DNA from: Pseudomonadota bacterium
GTDB taxonomy: Bacteria > Pseudomonadota > Gammaproteobacteria > Burkholderiales > Thiobacillaceae
Assembly (NCBI GenBank): GCA_021780975.1
Contig: JAJXXS010000153.1
Coordinates: forward strand, 1 to 15,076
Direction of reading: 5' to 3'
DNA: 15,076 bases
How positions within the stretch are numbered: the stretch's first letter is position 1; each line of letters begins with the position of its first letter. Both the position numbers and the translations under genes were made by a program. The notes under the pieces are model-generated. The model made no database searches and had not been told where the DNA came from. It was given only the letters and a program-made list of their open reading frames with translations. This document shows positions 7,228-14,652 of this stretch, in pieces.

Positions 7228-8043
7228 ATGTCTTTATCCCACCGATTCCAACAATCCCTGCTCGCCGCCCTGCTCGTCCTGAGCCCGCTGGCGCAGGCCG
7301 CCGAGACAGCCGCTCCAGCGGCGGCCAGCAAGCCCATCGCCGTGGTCAATGGCCAAAGCATCCCCGCGCTCTGGGGTACGCTGACGCGGGAAGATCTGCT
7401 CCATCAGGGCGCGCCGAACTCGCCCCAACTGGACGAGCAGGTCAAGCAAAGCCTGATCAATCTGGTCCTGCTGAGCGACGCCGCAGTCAAGGAAGGCCTG
7501 GACAAGAACGCGACCGTCGCGGCCGCGCTCGACATCGGCCGCCGCGACACGCTGGCCAAGGCCTACCTGCAGAATTATGTGAAAACCCATCCCATCGGCG
7601 ACGCCCAGATCAAGCAGGCCTATGAGCAGGCCAAGGCGGCCAACGCCGGAGACGAATACAAGGTGCGCCATATCCTGGTGAAAACCAAGGCCGAAGCGGA
7701 CGCCATCATTGCCCAGCTGGAAAAAGGTGCGAGTTTTTCCAAGCTGGCCAAGGAAAAATCCATAGATCCAGGTTCCGCCAAGAACGGCGGTGAACTGGGG
7801 TGGGTGATGCCGGCCAATCTAGTGCCGCAATTCAGCGAGGCGATGGCCAAGCTGCAGAAGGGCCAGTACACGAAGTCCCCGGTGGAAACCCAGTTCGGCT
7901 GGCATATCATCGACCTGCAGGACAAGCGCCCCGTCAAGGTGCCGCCCTTGGCAGAGGTCAAGGAGCAGATCGTCCAGCAACTCCAGCAACAAGAGTTGCG
8001 CCAAGCCATCCAGGCGCTGCGCCAGAAGGCAAGTATCCAGTGA
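7228..8043 (+). CDS. Periplasmic parvulin-type peptidyl-prolyl cis-trans isomerase
   Basis: This 271-residue protein is probably exported. A signal peptide with hydrophobic core LLAALLVLSPLA ends in AQA, with likely cleavage after Ala24. A helical chaperone-like part (about 40-135) precedes a single rotamase (PpiC) domain at about 143-233: VRHILVKT, the acidic-glycine turn KNGGELGW, and FGWHIIDL. A basic, glutamine-rich C-terminal helix (about 240-268) follows, as in SurA/PrsA-like foldases. It should speed folding of periplasmic or outer-membrane proteins. The ribosome binding site GAGAGGAGC lies in the short gap after bolA. It is the last gene before an intrinsic terminator. Betaproteobacterial homologues are often found next to bolA (from memory). 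Confidence 0.92.
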   Translation: MSLSHRFQQSLLAALLVLSPLAQAAETAAPAAASKPIAVVNGQSIPALWGTLTREDLLHQGAPNSPQLDEQVKQSLINLVLLSDAAVKEGLDKNATVAAALDIGRRDTLAKAYLQNYVKTHPIGDAQIKQAYEQAKAANAGDEYKVRHILVKTKAEADAIIAQLEKGASFSKLAKEKSIDPGSAKNGGELGWVMPANLVPQFSEAMAKLQKGQYTKSPVETQFGWHIIDLQDKRPVKVPPLAEVKEQIVQQLQQQELRQAIQALRQKASIQ

Positions 8044-8049
8044 TTTACT

Positions 8050-8073
8050 CCGCCCCTAAGGGGGCGGCCTTTT
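8050..8073 (+). terminator. Intrinsic terminator/attenuator between the prolyl isomerase gene and hfq
   Basis: CCGCCCC (8050-8056) pairs perfectly with GGGGCGG (8061-8067) around a TAAG loop, followed by CCTTTT. The hfq ribosome binding site GAGGAGG (8074-8080) begins right after the T-run. The hairpin can therefore end the upstream operon or set read-through into hfq. A competing pairing, GGCCT (8066-8070) with AGGCC (8078-8082), would cover the ribosome binding site. Confidence 0.7.
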
Positions 8074-8086
8074 GAGGAGGCCCCAT

Positions 8087-8335
8087 ATGGCCGAAACCGA
8101 ACACCGCCACCTGCAGGATGCGTTCTTGAACGCGTTGCGCAAGGAAAGAATCCCTGTCTCCGTCTTCCTCGTCAACGGCATCAAGCTGGTCGGGCGCGTG
8201 GAATCCTTCGATCAGTACGTGGTCGTGCTGAAAGGCCACGATCAGGGCGGTCAGATGGTCTTCAAGCACGCCATCTCGACCGTCGTGCCCTCGCGCGAAA
8301 TCAGCCTGCCCGCCGCCAAGCCGGCGGCGCAGTAG
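8087..8335 (+). CDS. hfq: Hfq, RNA chaperone (Sm-like), with a loop insertion
   Basis: This 82-residue hexameric RNA-binding protein pairs small RNAs with mRNAs. The proximal-face residues are present: Gln10-Asp11, Lys60-His61 in FKHAISTVVPSR (the E. coli YKH site), and Phe41-Asp42-Gln43. The rim has Arg18-Lys19-Glu20-Arg21, and the distal face keeps Gly31-Ile32-Lys33. Compared with E. coli Hfq there are two extra residues between strands 3 and 4 (VLKGHDQGGQMV in place of LLKNTVSQMV), and the C-terminal tail is short. The ATG at 8087 has GAGGAGG 6 nt upstream; an upstream in-frame start at 8072 lies inside the terminator. The gene is not in the usual der-hfq-hflX context, so it may be a second hfq. 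A phenylalanine replaces distal Tyr25. Confidence 0.95.
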   Translation: MAETEHRHLQDAFLNALRKERIPVSVFLVNGIKLVGRVESFDQYVVVLKGHDQGGQMVFKHAISTVVPSREISLPAAKPAAQ

Positions 8336-8338
8336 TAT

Positions 8339-8373
8339 CCGCGCGCCTCAGCTTCCCGGCTTGAGGCGCGCGG
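8339..8373. terminator. Perfect 12-bp inverted repeat between convergent hfq and msrA
   Basis: CCGCGCGCCTCA (8339-8350) is an exact inverted match to TGAGGCGCGCGG (8362-8373), with an 11-nt spacer. It begins 3 nt after the hfq stop and includes the msrA stop codon and its last codons. It would form a very stable hairpin in both transcripts. There is no T-run on either side, so it is more likely a 3'-end stabiliser or bidirectional barrier than a classic intrinsic terminator. Confidence 0.6.
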
Positions 8374-8905
8374 CGAAGGCCTTGCGCGCCTTGGCCACCT
8401 TGGGTGCCACGACGAACTGGCAGTAGGGCTGGCTGGGGTGGCCAGCATAGTAATTGTGGTGATAGGACTCGGCGGGATAAAACGTCCCGGCAGACGTCAC
8501 CTCCGTGACGATGGGATCCGGCCAGGTCCGTTGCGCTGACAAACGGGCGATCAGGGCTACAGCGGCCTGTCTCTGTGCCTCGTCATGGTAATAGATGGCG
8601 GAGCGGTATTGCGTCCCGCGGTCGTTGCCCTGGCGGTTCAAAGTCGTCGGGTCATGGATGGCAAAGAACACGTCCAGCAGGTCGGCGAAGGAAATCTGCA
8701 GCGGATCGAATTCCACCTGCACCACTTCCGCATGCCCCGTGGTGCCGCTGCAAACAGCCTCGTACGTGGGATCGTCCACATGGCCCCCCATATAGCCGGA
8801 GACCACCTTTTCCACCCCCCTGAGTTCCTGAAACACCGCCTCCAGGCACCAGAAACAGCCGCCGGCGAGGGTGGCCTTGGGCAGTGGCGGAGACATTGCG
8901 CTCAT
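8348..8905 (-). CDS. msrA: Peptide methionine sulfoxide reductase MsrA
   Basis: This 185-residue enzyme reduces methionine-S-sulfoxide in proteins, repairing oxidative damage with thioredoxin as electron donor. The catalytic motif GCFWC is at residues 16-20, with Cys17 as nucleophile. Family blocks VSGYMGG, GTTGHAEVVQVEFDP, DRGTQYRSAIYYHDE and AESYHHNYY follow in order. Additional cysteines in AVCSG (about 52) and PYCQF (about 162) could act in resolution, though which one does is not certain. There is no signal peptide, so it is cytoplasmic. It lies 9 nt after the GST gene and is probably co-transcribed with it. No clear ribosome binding site precedes the ATG. An internal Met4 is an alternative start. 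Confidence 0.96.
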   Translation of the reverse strand: MSAMSPPLPKATLAGGCFWCLEAVFQELRGVEKVVSGYMGGHVDDPTYEAVCSGTTGHAEVVQVEFDPLQISFADLLDVFFAIHDPTTLNRQGNDRGTQYRSAIYYHDEAQRQAAVALIARLSAQRTWPDPIVTEVTSAGTFYPAESYHHNYYAGHPSQPYCQFVVAPKVAKARKAFAARLKPGS

Positions 8906-8914
8906 CGGAGGAAG

Positions 8915-9523
8915 CTACGCTACCGGAACGGTTTCCTGAAACGATGGACGCGCATTGAGTTTGTCGGCGAGCTTCGCCAGGTTGGGATGCGCCTCGCGCC
9001 AGTTGATTTCCGGAAAGCGGAAATCCAGATAGCCCAGGGTGCAGCCGACCGCGATGTCGGGCAGACTCAGGCGGTTCTCTATGAAGTGGGTGTTCTCCCC
9101 CAACTCCTCAGCCAGCGCTTCCAGGCCGCGGAAGACCTTGCCCTGCTGCCGCGCAATCCAGTCCGGATCCTGCCGCGCCTCGCTGCGCTTCCTTTCCAAG
9201 AACACGGCGGCAGCGGCGTCGGTGATGCCGTCCGCAAGCGCTTCTATCTTGCGGGCGTAGATCTTCCAGGCCGGATCCTGCGGAATGAGCTGGGACACCG
9301 GACTCACGTGATCCAGATATTCGACGATGACGCGCGAGTCGAACAGGGTTTGCCCGTCCTTCAGCACCAGCACGGGAACCTTGCCCAGGGGGTTGAATTC
9401 CGAAACCGCGCTGTCGGCGTTCCAGGGAATATCAATTTCCAGGGCGAAGGGAATCTTCTTCTCCAGCAAAAAGATTCTTGCCTTGCGGCCAAAAGGAGTG
9501 GTGAGCGAGGAGATGAGTTTCAT
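8915..9523 (-). CDS. Glutathione S-transferase family protein, YibF-like
   Basis: This 202-residue cytoplasmic GST has a thioredoxin-fold N-domain and an all-helical C-domain. The start MKLISSLTTPFGRKARIFLL, the FNPLGKVPVLVLKDGQTLFDSRVIVEYL block with the cis-proline VPVL and glutathione-binding DS (Asp-Ser), and KIEALADGITDA (about 92-103) all match E. coli YibF. The late LSLPDIAVGCTLGYLDFR is the GST C-domain signature. No physiological substrate is established for YibF-type GSTs. It is first in a two-gene unit with msrA, which suggests redox or detoxification work. The promoter has a perfect TATAAT; the leader is short and the ribosome binding site is weak. Confidence 0.92.
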   Translation of the reverse strand: MKLISSLTTPFGRKARIFLLEKKIPFALEIDIPWNADSAVSEFNPLGKVPVLVLKDGQTLFDSRVIVEYLDHVSPVSQLIPQDPAWKIYARKIEALADGITDAAAAVFLERKRSEARQDPDWIARQQGKVFRGLEALAEELGENTHFIENRLSLPDIAVGCTLGYLDFRFPEINWREAHPNLAKLADKLNARPSFQETVPVA

Positions 9524-9549
9524 GGGCGGGAACCGGAAATTCTGGGGAT

Positions 9550-9580
9550 ATTATAGGGCCTGCGCGTCAGCGCTTCACAA
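9550..9580 (-). promoter_or_regulatory. Promoter of the gst-msrA unit
   Basis: On the minus strand a perfect TATAAT (9555-9550) lies 26 nt upstream of the GST ATG. A -35-like TTGTGA (9580-9575) is 19 nt before it, longer than the optimal 17, and overlaps the 3' arm of the hairpin at 9578-9597. The -10 is convincing; the -35 is not. Confidence 0.5.
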
Positions 9581-9597
9581 GGCGGCAAGCCGCCTTG
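9578..9597 (-). terminator. 8-bp perfect hairpin downstream of manC
   Basis: The minus strand reads CAAGGCGG-CTTG-CCGCCTTG, an exact 8-bp stem with a 4-nt loop, 24 nt after the manC stop. It lacks a T-run (TGAAGC follows), so it is a weak intrinsic terminator or an RNA-protecting hairpin. Because it overlaps the -35 region of the next promoter, an operator role is also possible. Confidence 0.45.
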
Positions 9598-9621
9598 GGC
9601 GGAAGGCACGAAGAAAGGCGT

Positions 9622-11040
9622 TCAGTTGCGTTTGTAGATATCCTCGAAGCGCACGATGTCGTCCTCGCCGAGATAGGCGCCCGACTGCACCTCTATCATG
9701 TGCAAGGGGATCCTGCCCGGATTTTCAAGGCGATGGCTGGCGCCCAGTGGAATATAGGTGGACTGGTTTTCGGTCAGCAGCACCTCCTCGCCGTTGCGCG
9801 TCACCTTGGCCGTGCCTGACACCACTATCCAATGCTCGGCGCGGTGATGGTGCATCTGCAGGGAAAGCTTCTCCCCCGGCTTGACCATGATGCGCTTGAC
9901 CTGAAAACGCTCCCCCGCGTCGATGCCCTCATACCAGCCCCAGGGACGATGCACCCGGGTATGGTAGACATGCTCGTCACGACCGCCGGCCTTGAGCTTC
10001 TCCACCAGGATTTTGACGTCCTGAACCCGGTCGCGTCTTGCCACCAGGACGGCATCGGGTGTTTCCACCACGACCAGGTCGTCCACGCCGAGCGCCGCCA
10101 GCAGGCGTGATTCCGCGCGCAGGTAGTTGTTGCGGCCGCCCTCGATCATGACATCGCCGCGCACCACGTTGCCGGCGGCATCCTTGTCGCCGACCTCCCA
10201 GAGCGCCGACCAGGCGCCTATGTCATTCCAGCCGATGTCGACGGGCACCACTGCAGCCTTGCCGGTATGCTCCATCACGGCATAGTCGACGGATTCCGAG
10301 GGGCAAGCGGCAAAAGCGGCCTTGTCGAGGCGCACGAAATCGAGATCCTCCTTGGCGCCCGCCAAGGCCGCCTGGCAGGCGGCGAGGATGTCCGGCCGCA
10401 TCCGGCCCAGTTCATCCAGGTAATCCCTGGCACGGAACAGAAACATGCCGCTGTTCCAGAAATATTCCCGGCTGGCGACATAGGCTTGCGCAGTCGGGGC
10501 GTCCGGTTTTTCGACGAAGGCGGCGACTTCGCGGACGCCATCCCCAAGATCCTTGCCCTGTCGGATATAACCGTAACCGGTTTCCGCATGGCGTGGCAGG
10601 ATGCCGAAAGTTACCAGGCGACCGCTTTGCGCGGCCAACAGGCCGCGTGCCACCCCCTGCGCAAATGCCGCCGCGTCTGCGACCAGATGATCCGCCGGCA
10701 GCACCAGCATGCAGGCCTCTGCGTCCCGGGCGGCCAGACGCAACGCCGCCACCGTGATGGCAGGCGCAGTATTGCGCCCGACCGGCTCAAGGAGGATGCC
10801 CTGGTGATCGGCACCGATCTCGCGCATCTGTTCAGCGATCATGAAGCGATGCTCGTCATTGCAGATGACCATGGGGACAGCAGCGCCCTCCAAAGCCGCA
10901 AGACGCCCAACCGTATCCTGAAAGAGGCTGCGCTTCGACGCCAGCGGCAGGAGCTGCTTGGGCAAGGCTGCGCGCGAAAGCGGCCACAGACGGGTACCGG
11001 AACCCCCGGAAAGAATCACCGGATGCAGAGCAAAATGCAT
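9622..11040 (-). CDS. manC: Mannose-1-phosphate guanylyltransferase / mannose-6-phosphate isomerase, bifunctional
   Basis: This 472-residue cytoplasmic enzyme makes GDP-mannose from mannose-1-phosphate and GTP; its type II PMI domain interconverts fructose-6-P and mannose-6-P. The nucleotidyltransferase signature GGSGTRLWPLSR is at 12-23, LPADH at 114-118 and FVEKPD at 175-180. The C-terminal cupin carries QMHHHRAEHWIVVSGTA at 395-411, with metal-binding histidines. Length is typical of ManC/AlgA/XanB. The ATG has a GAGG ribosome binding site 7 nt upstream. It lies 115 bp behind rfbD across an AT-rich gap, so it may have its own promoter. GDP-mannose feeds O-antigen, exopolysaccharide or alginate-like polymers; which one cannot be told from this window. 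Confidence 0.96.
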   Translation of the reverse strand: MHFALHPVILSGGSGTRLWPLSRAALPKQLLPLASKRSLFQDTVGRLAALEGAAVPMVICNDEHRFMIAEQMREIGADHQGILLEPVGRNTAPAITVAALRLAARDAEACMLVLPADHLVADAAAFAQGVARGLLAAQSGRLVTFGILPRHAETGYGYIRQGKDLGDGVREVAAFVEKPDAPTAQAYVASREYFWNSGMFLFRARDYLDELGRMRPDILAACQAALAGAKEDLDFVRLDKAAFAACPSESVDYAVMEHTGKAAVVPVDIGWNDIGAWSALWEVGDKDAAGNVVRGDVMIEGGRNNYLRAESRLLAALGVDDLVVVETPDAVLVARRDRVQDVKILVEKLKAGGRDEHVYHTRVHRPWGWYEGIDAGERFQVKRIMVKPGEKLSLQMHHHRAEHWIVVSGTAKVTRNGEEVLLTENQSTYIPLGASHRLENPGRIPLHMIEVQSGAYLGEDDIVRFEDIYKRN

Positions 11041-11155
11041 AGGCTTACCTCACGCAATACTTCAGTTAATATTTTTATGATGATGTTTAATATGTATTTT
11101 TTTTGGGAACGGGCGAGATGCTAAAAACTTGCGCATCTGAATAGGCACGCAATTC
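11041..11155 (-). promoter_or_regulatory. AT-rich rfbD-manC intergenic region with tandem hairpins
   Basis: Next to rfbD lie two small hairpins: CCTAT/ATAGG (11155-11159 with 11141-11145, starting in the rfbD stop) and AGATGC/GCATCT (11116-11121 with 11133-11138, 11-nt loop). Towards manC comes a very AT-rich stretch at about 11050-11105, including an 8-base run of A (minus strand), in otherwise GC-rich DNA. It probably holds the manC promoter, but I could not find a convincing -35/-10 pair. Confidence 0.4.
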
Positions 11156-12043
11156 CTATGCCTCCAGGCACAAATCCAGGCCAGCCTGCCAGTCGGGCAG
11201 CTCCAGCTCGAAAGCGGAGCGCAATTTGGCGCAATCCAAGCGCGAGTTGGCCGGACGCTGGGCGGGCGTCGGATAATCCGACGTCGCGATGGCTTTCAGC
11301 CGCGCCGCGCGCCCTTCGGTGCTCTGCAAATGAGCAAAGATGGCGGCGGTAAACCCATGCCAGGAGGTGTGCCCGCCGGCGCACAGATGATAAGTGCCCC
11401 AGCCCGACTCCAGTTTGGCGCGTCCCGCCTCGTCTCCCCGCAACCAGGACCCGGCCAGGTGGGCGCTGGCCTCCGCAATCAGGCGGCTCCACGTGGGTGC
11501 GCCAAACTGATCGCTCACCACGCCCACTTCCTCTCGCTCGCGCCCCAGCCGCAGCATGGTGAGAAGGAAATTCTTGCCGCGCAGGCCGTATACCCAGGAA
11601 GTGCGCAGGATGAGGAAGCGTCCGCCCACGGCAGCGATGGCCTCTTCCCCTGCCTGTTTGGTAGCGCCGTACACGCTTTGCGGGTTGGGCGCATCCGTTT
11701 CCCGATAGGCTCGCCCGAGGCGGCCGTCGAAGACATAGTCGGTGGAATAATGAATCAGCGGAATCTTCAGCCGCGCAGCCGCCTCCGCCAGCACTCCCGG
11801 CGCCTCGCCATTGACCAGACGAGCCAATTCCGGCTCGGCTTCCGCCTTGTCTACCGCCGTATACGCCGCGGGGTTGACGATGAGCGCCGGCCGCAACTGC
11901 GCGATCGCCGAGTGCAGGGTCTGCGGGCGCGCCAAATCGAGCAGTTCGCGCCCAGGAGCGACGACCTCTCCGAGCGGGGCCAGGGCGCGGCGCAATTCCC
12001 AGCCCACCTGACCATTGCCTCCGGTGACCAGGATGCGCCTCAC
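11156..12043 (-). CDS. rfbD: dTDP-4-dehydrorhamnose reductase
   Basis: This 295-residue NAD(P)H-dependent short-chain dehydrogenase carries out the last step of dTDP-L-rhamnose synthesis, reducing dTDP-4-keto-L-rhamnose. The Rossmann motif GGNGQVG is at 8-14, TDYVFDG at 101-107, and catalytic Tyr125-x3-Lys129 in YGATK. Length is normal for RmlD. The GTG start at 12043 overlaps the rfbC stop as GTGA; the reading frame stays open upstream, but that part lies inside rfbC and is not family sequence. It is the last gene of the four-gene rml cassette. Two small hairpins follow the stop. Confidence 0.95.
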   Translation of the reverse strand: MRRILVTGGNGQVGWELRRALAPLGEVVAPGRELLDLARPQTLHSAIAQLRPALIVNPAAYTAVDKAEAEPELARLVNGEAPGVLAEAAARLKIPLIHYSTDYVFDGRLGRAYRETDAPNPQSVYGATKQAGEEAIAAVGGRFLILRTSWVYGLRGKNFLLTMLRLGREREEVGVVSDQFGAPTWSRLIAEASAHLAGSWLRGDEAGRAKLESGWGTYHLCAGGHTSWHGFTAAIFAHLQSTEGRAARLKAIATSDYPTPAQRPANSRLDCAKLRSAFELELPDWQAGLDLCLEA

Positions 12044-12585
12044 GGGTAGGTCTCCGCCTGGGCCAGCGGCTGCGCCGCCTGATCCTTGGCGGAGAGCAGC
12101 GGCGCGGCATCCCCCAGGGGCCAGGCGATCCCGAGCGCGGGGTCGTTCCACAGGAGGGAACGCTCATGCTCGGGGGCGTAGTAGTCGGTAGTCTTGTAGA
12201 GGAATTCGGCGTAATCGGAAAGCACCAGGAAGCCGTGGGCGAAACCGGGAGGGATCCAGGCCATGAGCTTGTTGTCGGCAGAGAGCTCGAAACCCGTCCA
12301 ACGCCCGAAGGTCGGGGAACTCTTGCGCAGATCGACCGCCACGTCGTACACCGCCCCGGCCACCACCCGCACCAGCTTGCCCTGCGGCTGGCGGATTTGA
12401 TAGTGGAGGCCGCGCAGAACCCCGCGCGCCGAGCGCGAGTGATTGTCCTGCACGAACTCGCCGTCCACGCCCAGTTCGGCCAGGGTGCGGCGATTGTAGC
12501 TTTCCATGAAAAAGCCGCGCGCGTCGCCGAACACCTTGGGCTCGATCATGAAAACGCCGGGCAGATCGGTGTCCAGGCGCCGCAT
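12040..12585 (-). CDS. rfbC: dTDP-4-dehydrorhamnose 3,5-epimerase
   Basis: This 181-residue cupin enzyme epimerises dTDP-4-keto-6-deoxyglucose at C3 and C5, the third step to dTDP-L-rhamnose. Family features are the start LPGVFMIEPKVFGDARGFF, the catalytic-base His61 in GVLRGLHYQ, and PPGFAHGFLVLSDYAEFLYKTTDYYAP (about 112-138), which contains the active-site tyrosine region. NDPALGIAWP near the C-terminus is also conserved. The ATG shares its A with the rfbA stop (TGATG), and its own stop overlaps the rfbD GTG, so translation is coupled on both sides. Length is normal. Confidence 0.96.
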   Translation of the reverse strand: MRRLDTDLPGVFMIEPKVFGDARGFFMESYNRRTLAELGVDGEFVQDNHSRSARGVLRGLHYQIRQPQGKLVRVVAGAVYDVAVDLRKSSPTFGRWTGFELSADNKLMAWIPPGFAHGFLVLSDYAEFLYKTTDYYAPEHERSLLWNDPALGIAWPLGDAAPLLSAKDQAAQPLAQAETYP

Positions 12586-13468
12586 CAGAATATCCTTTCG
12601 TTCAACAAGGCCAGGAGGTATTGGCCGTAGCCGTTCTTCTTCAGTGGCTCGGCCAGGCGCGCCAATTGCGCCGCGTCGATGAAGCCCTGACGATAAGCGA
12701 TTTCCTCCGGGCAGGCCACCTTGAGGCCCTGGCGCTTTTCCAGGGTTTCGATGAAGAGGGAGGCCTCCAGCAGCGATTCATGCGTGCCCGTATCCAGCCA
12801 GGCGTGTCCCCGCCCCATGACCTGCACGTCCAGTTCGCCCCACGCCAGGTACTGGCGATTGAGGTCGGTGATCTCCAACTCACCCCGCGGCGAGGGCTTG
12901 AGGCTCCTGGCCACTGCCGGCGCGCGCTCGTCGTAGAAATACAGGCCGGTCACCGCATAGCGCGACTTGGGATGCGCAGGCTTTTCCTCCAGGCTCACCG
13001 CGTGGCCCGCAGCATCGAACTCCACAACGCCATAGCGCTCCGGATCATGCACCGGATAGGCGAATACGGTGGCCCCTGCCGCCTTGCTCTGGGCGGTGCT
13101 CAAGGCCTGCGCAAGATCGTGGCCGTGGAAGATGTTGTCTCCCAGCACGAGGGCGGAAGGCGCCCCGCCGAGAAAGGGCTCGCCGATGATGAAGGCCTGC
13201 GCCAGGCCGTCCGGCGAGGGCTGCACCGCGTAGGCGATATGCAGGCCCCACTGGCTGCCATCGCCCAGCAGTTGCTCGAAGCGGGGCGTATCCTGGGGCG
13301 TGGAGATGACCAGGATATCGCGGATGCCCGCCAGCATGAGGGTGGCCAACGGATAATAGATCATGGGCTTGTCGTACACCGGCAGCAATTGCTTGGATAC
13401 CGCCTGCGTGACCGGGTAGAGCCGGGTGCCGGAACCCCCGGCCAGGATGATGCCCTTGCGTACCTTGC

Positions 13469-13472
<4 letters not shown>
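12585..13472 (-). CDS. rfbA: Glucose-1-phosphate thymidylyltransferase
   Basis: This 295-residue nucleotidyltransferase joins glucose-1-phosphate and dTTP to give dTDP-glucose, the entry step to dTDP-rhamnose. The signature GGSGTRLYPVT is at 12-22, Lys27 in SKQLLPVYDKPMIYYPL, metal-binding Asp112 in LGDNIFHGH, and EEKPAHPKS in the sugar-binding part. Length matches RmlA. The ATG at 13472 overlaps the rfbB stop as ATGA; upstream in-frame starts would run into rfbB and are not family sequence. Enzymes of this family are usually inhibited by dTDP-L-rhamnose (established for RmlA). Confidence 0.96.
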
Positions 13473-14530
<1,058 letters not shown>

Positions 14531-14584
14531 GTCTTTTCGATAAAATGGATTAGTCCGGATCAACCGGATAGCGGGATTAAATCA

Positions 14585-14608
14585 CAAAAGCCCGCCTTTA
14601 CCAGGCGG
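14585..14608 (-). terminator. Possible minus-strand terminator in front of rfbB
   Basis: On the minus strand CCGCCT-GGTAA-AGGCGG (14608-14592) forms a 6-bp stem with a 5-nt loop, followed by GC and TTTTG. It lies about 55 nt before the rfbB ATG. It could stop minus-strand transcripts from the sRNA region or act as an attenuator in the rfb leader. The stem is short and the T-run has only four bases. Confidence 0.45.
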
Positions 14609-14619
14609 CAGACCGGCCC

Positions 14620-14646
14620 TAAAGTTTTTCCGCACGACGCCGAAAA
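14620..14646 (+). promoter_or_regulatory. FliA (sigma-28) flagellar promoter
   Basis: TAAAGTTT (14620-14627) is followed by 11 nt and then GCCGAAAA (14639-14646). The E. coli sigma-28 consensus is TAAAGTTT-N11-GCCGATAA, so 15 of 16 positions match with exact spacing. The start of transcription would be about 14652-14654. No protein gene follows directly; a structured segment and a terminator do. Confidence 0.8.
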
Positions 14647-14652
14647 AGCCAA

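Noticed and set aside
14555..14569. Tandem CCGGAT-CAA-CCGGAT repeat in front of rfbB.
   Set aside because: Two 6-bp copies are too little to call a repeat array or operator without conservation data.
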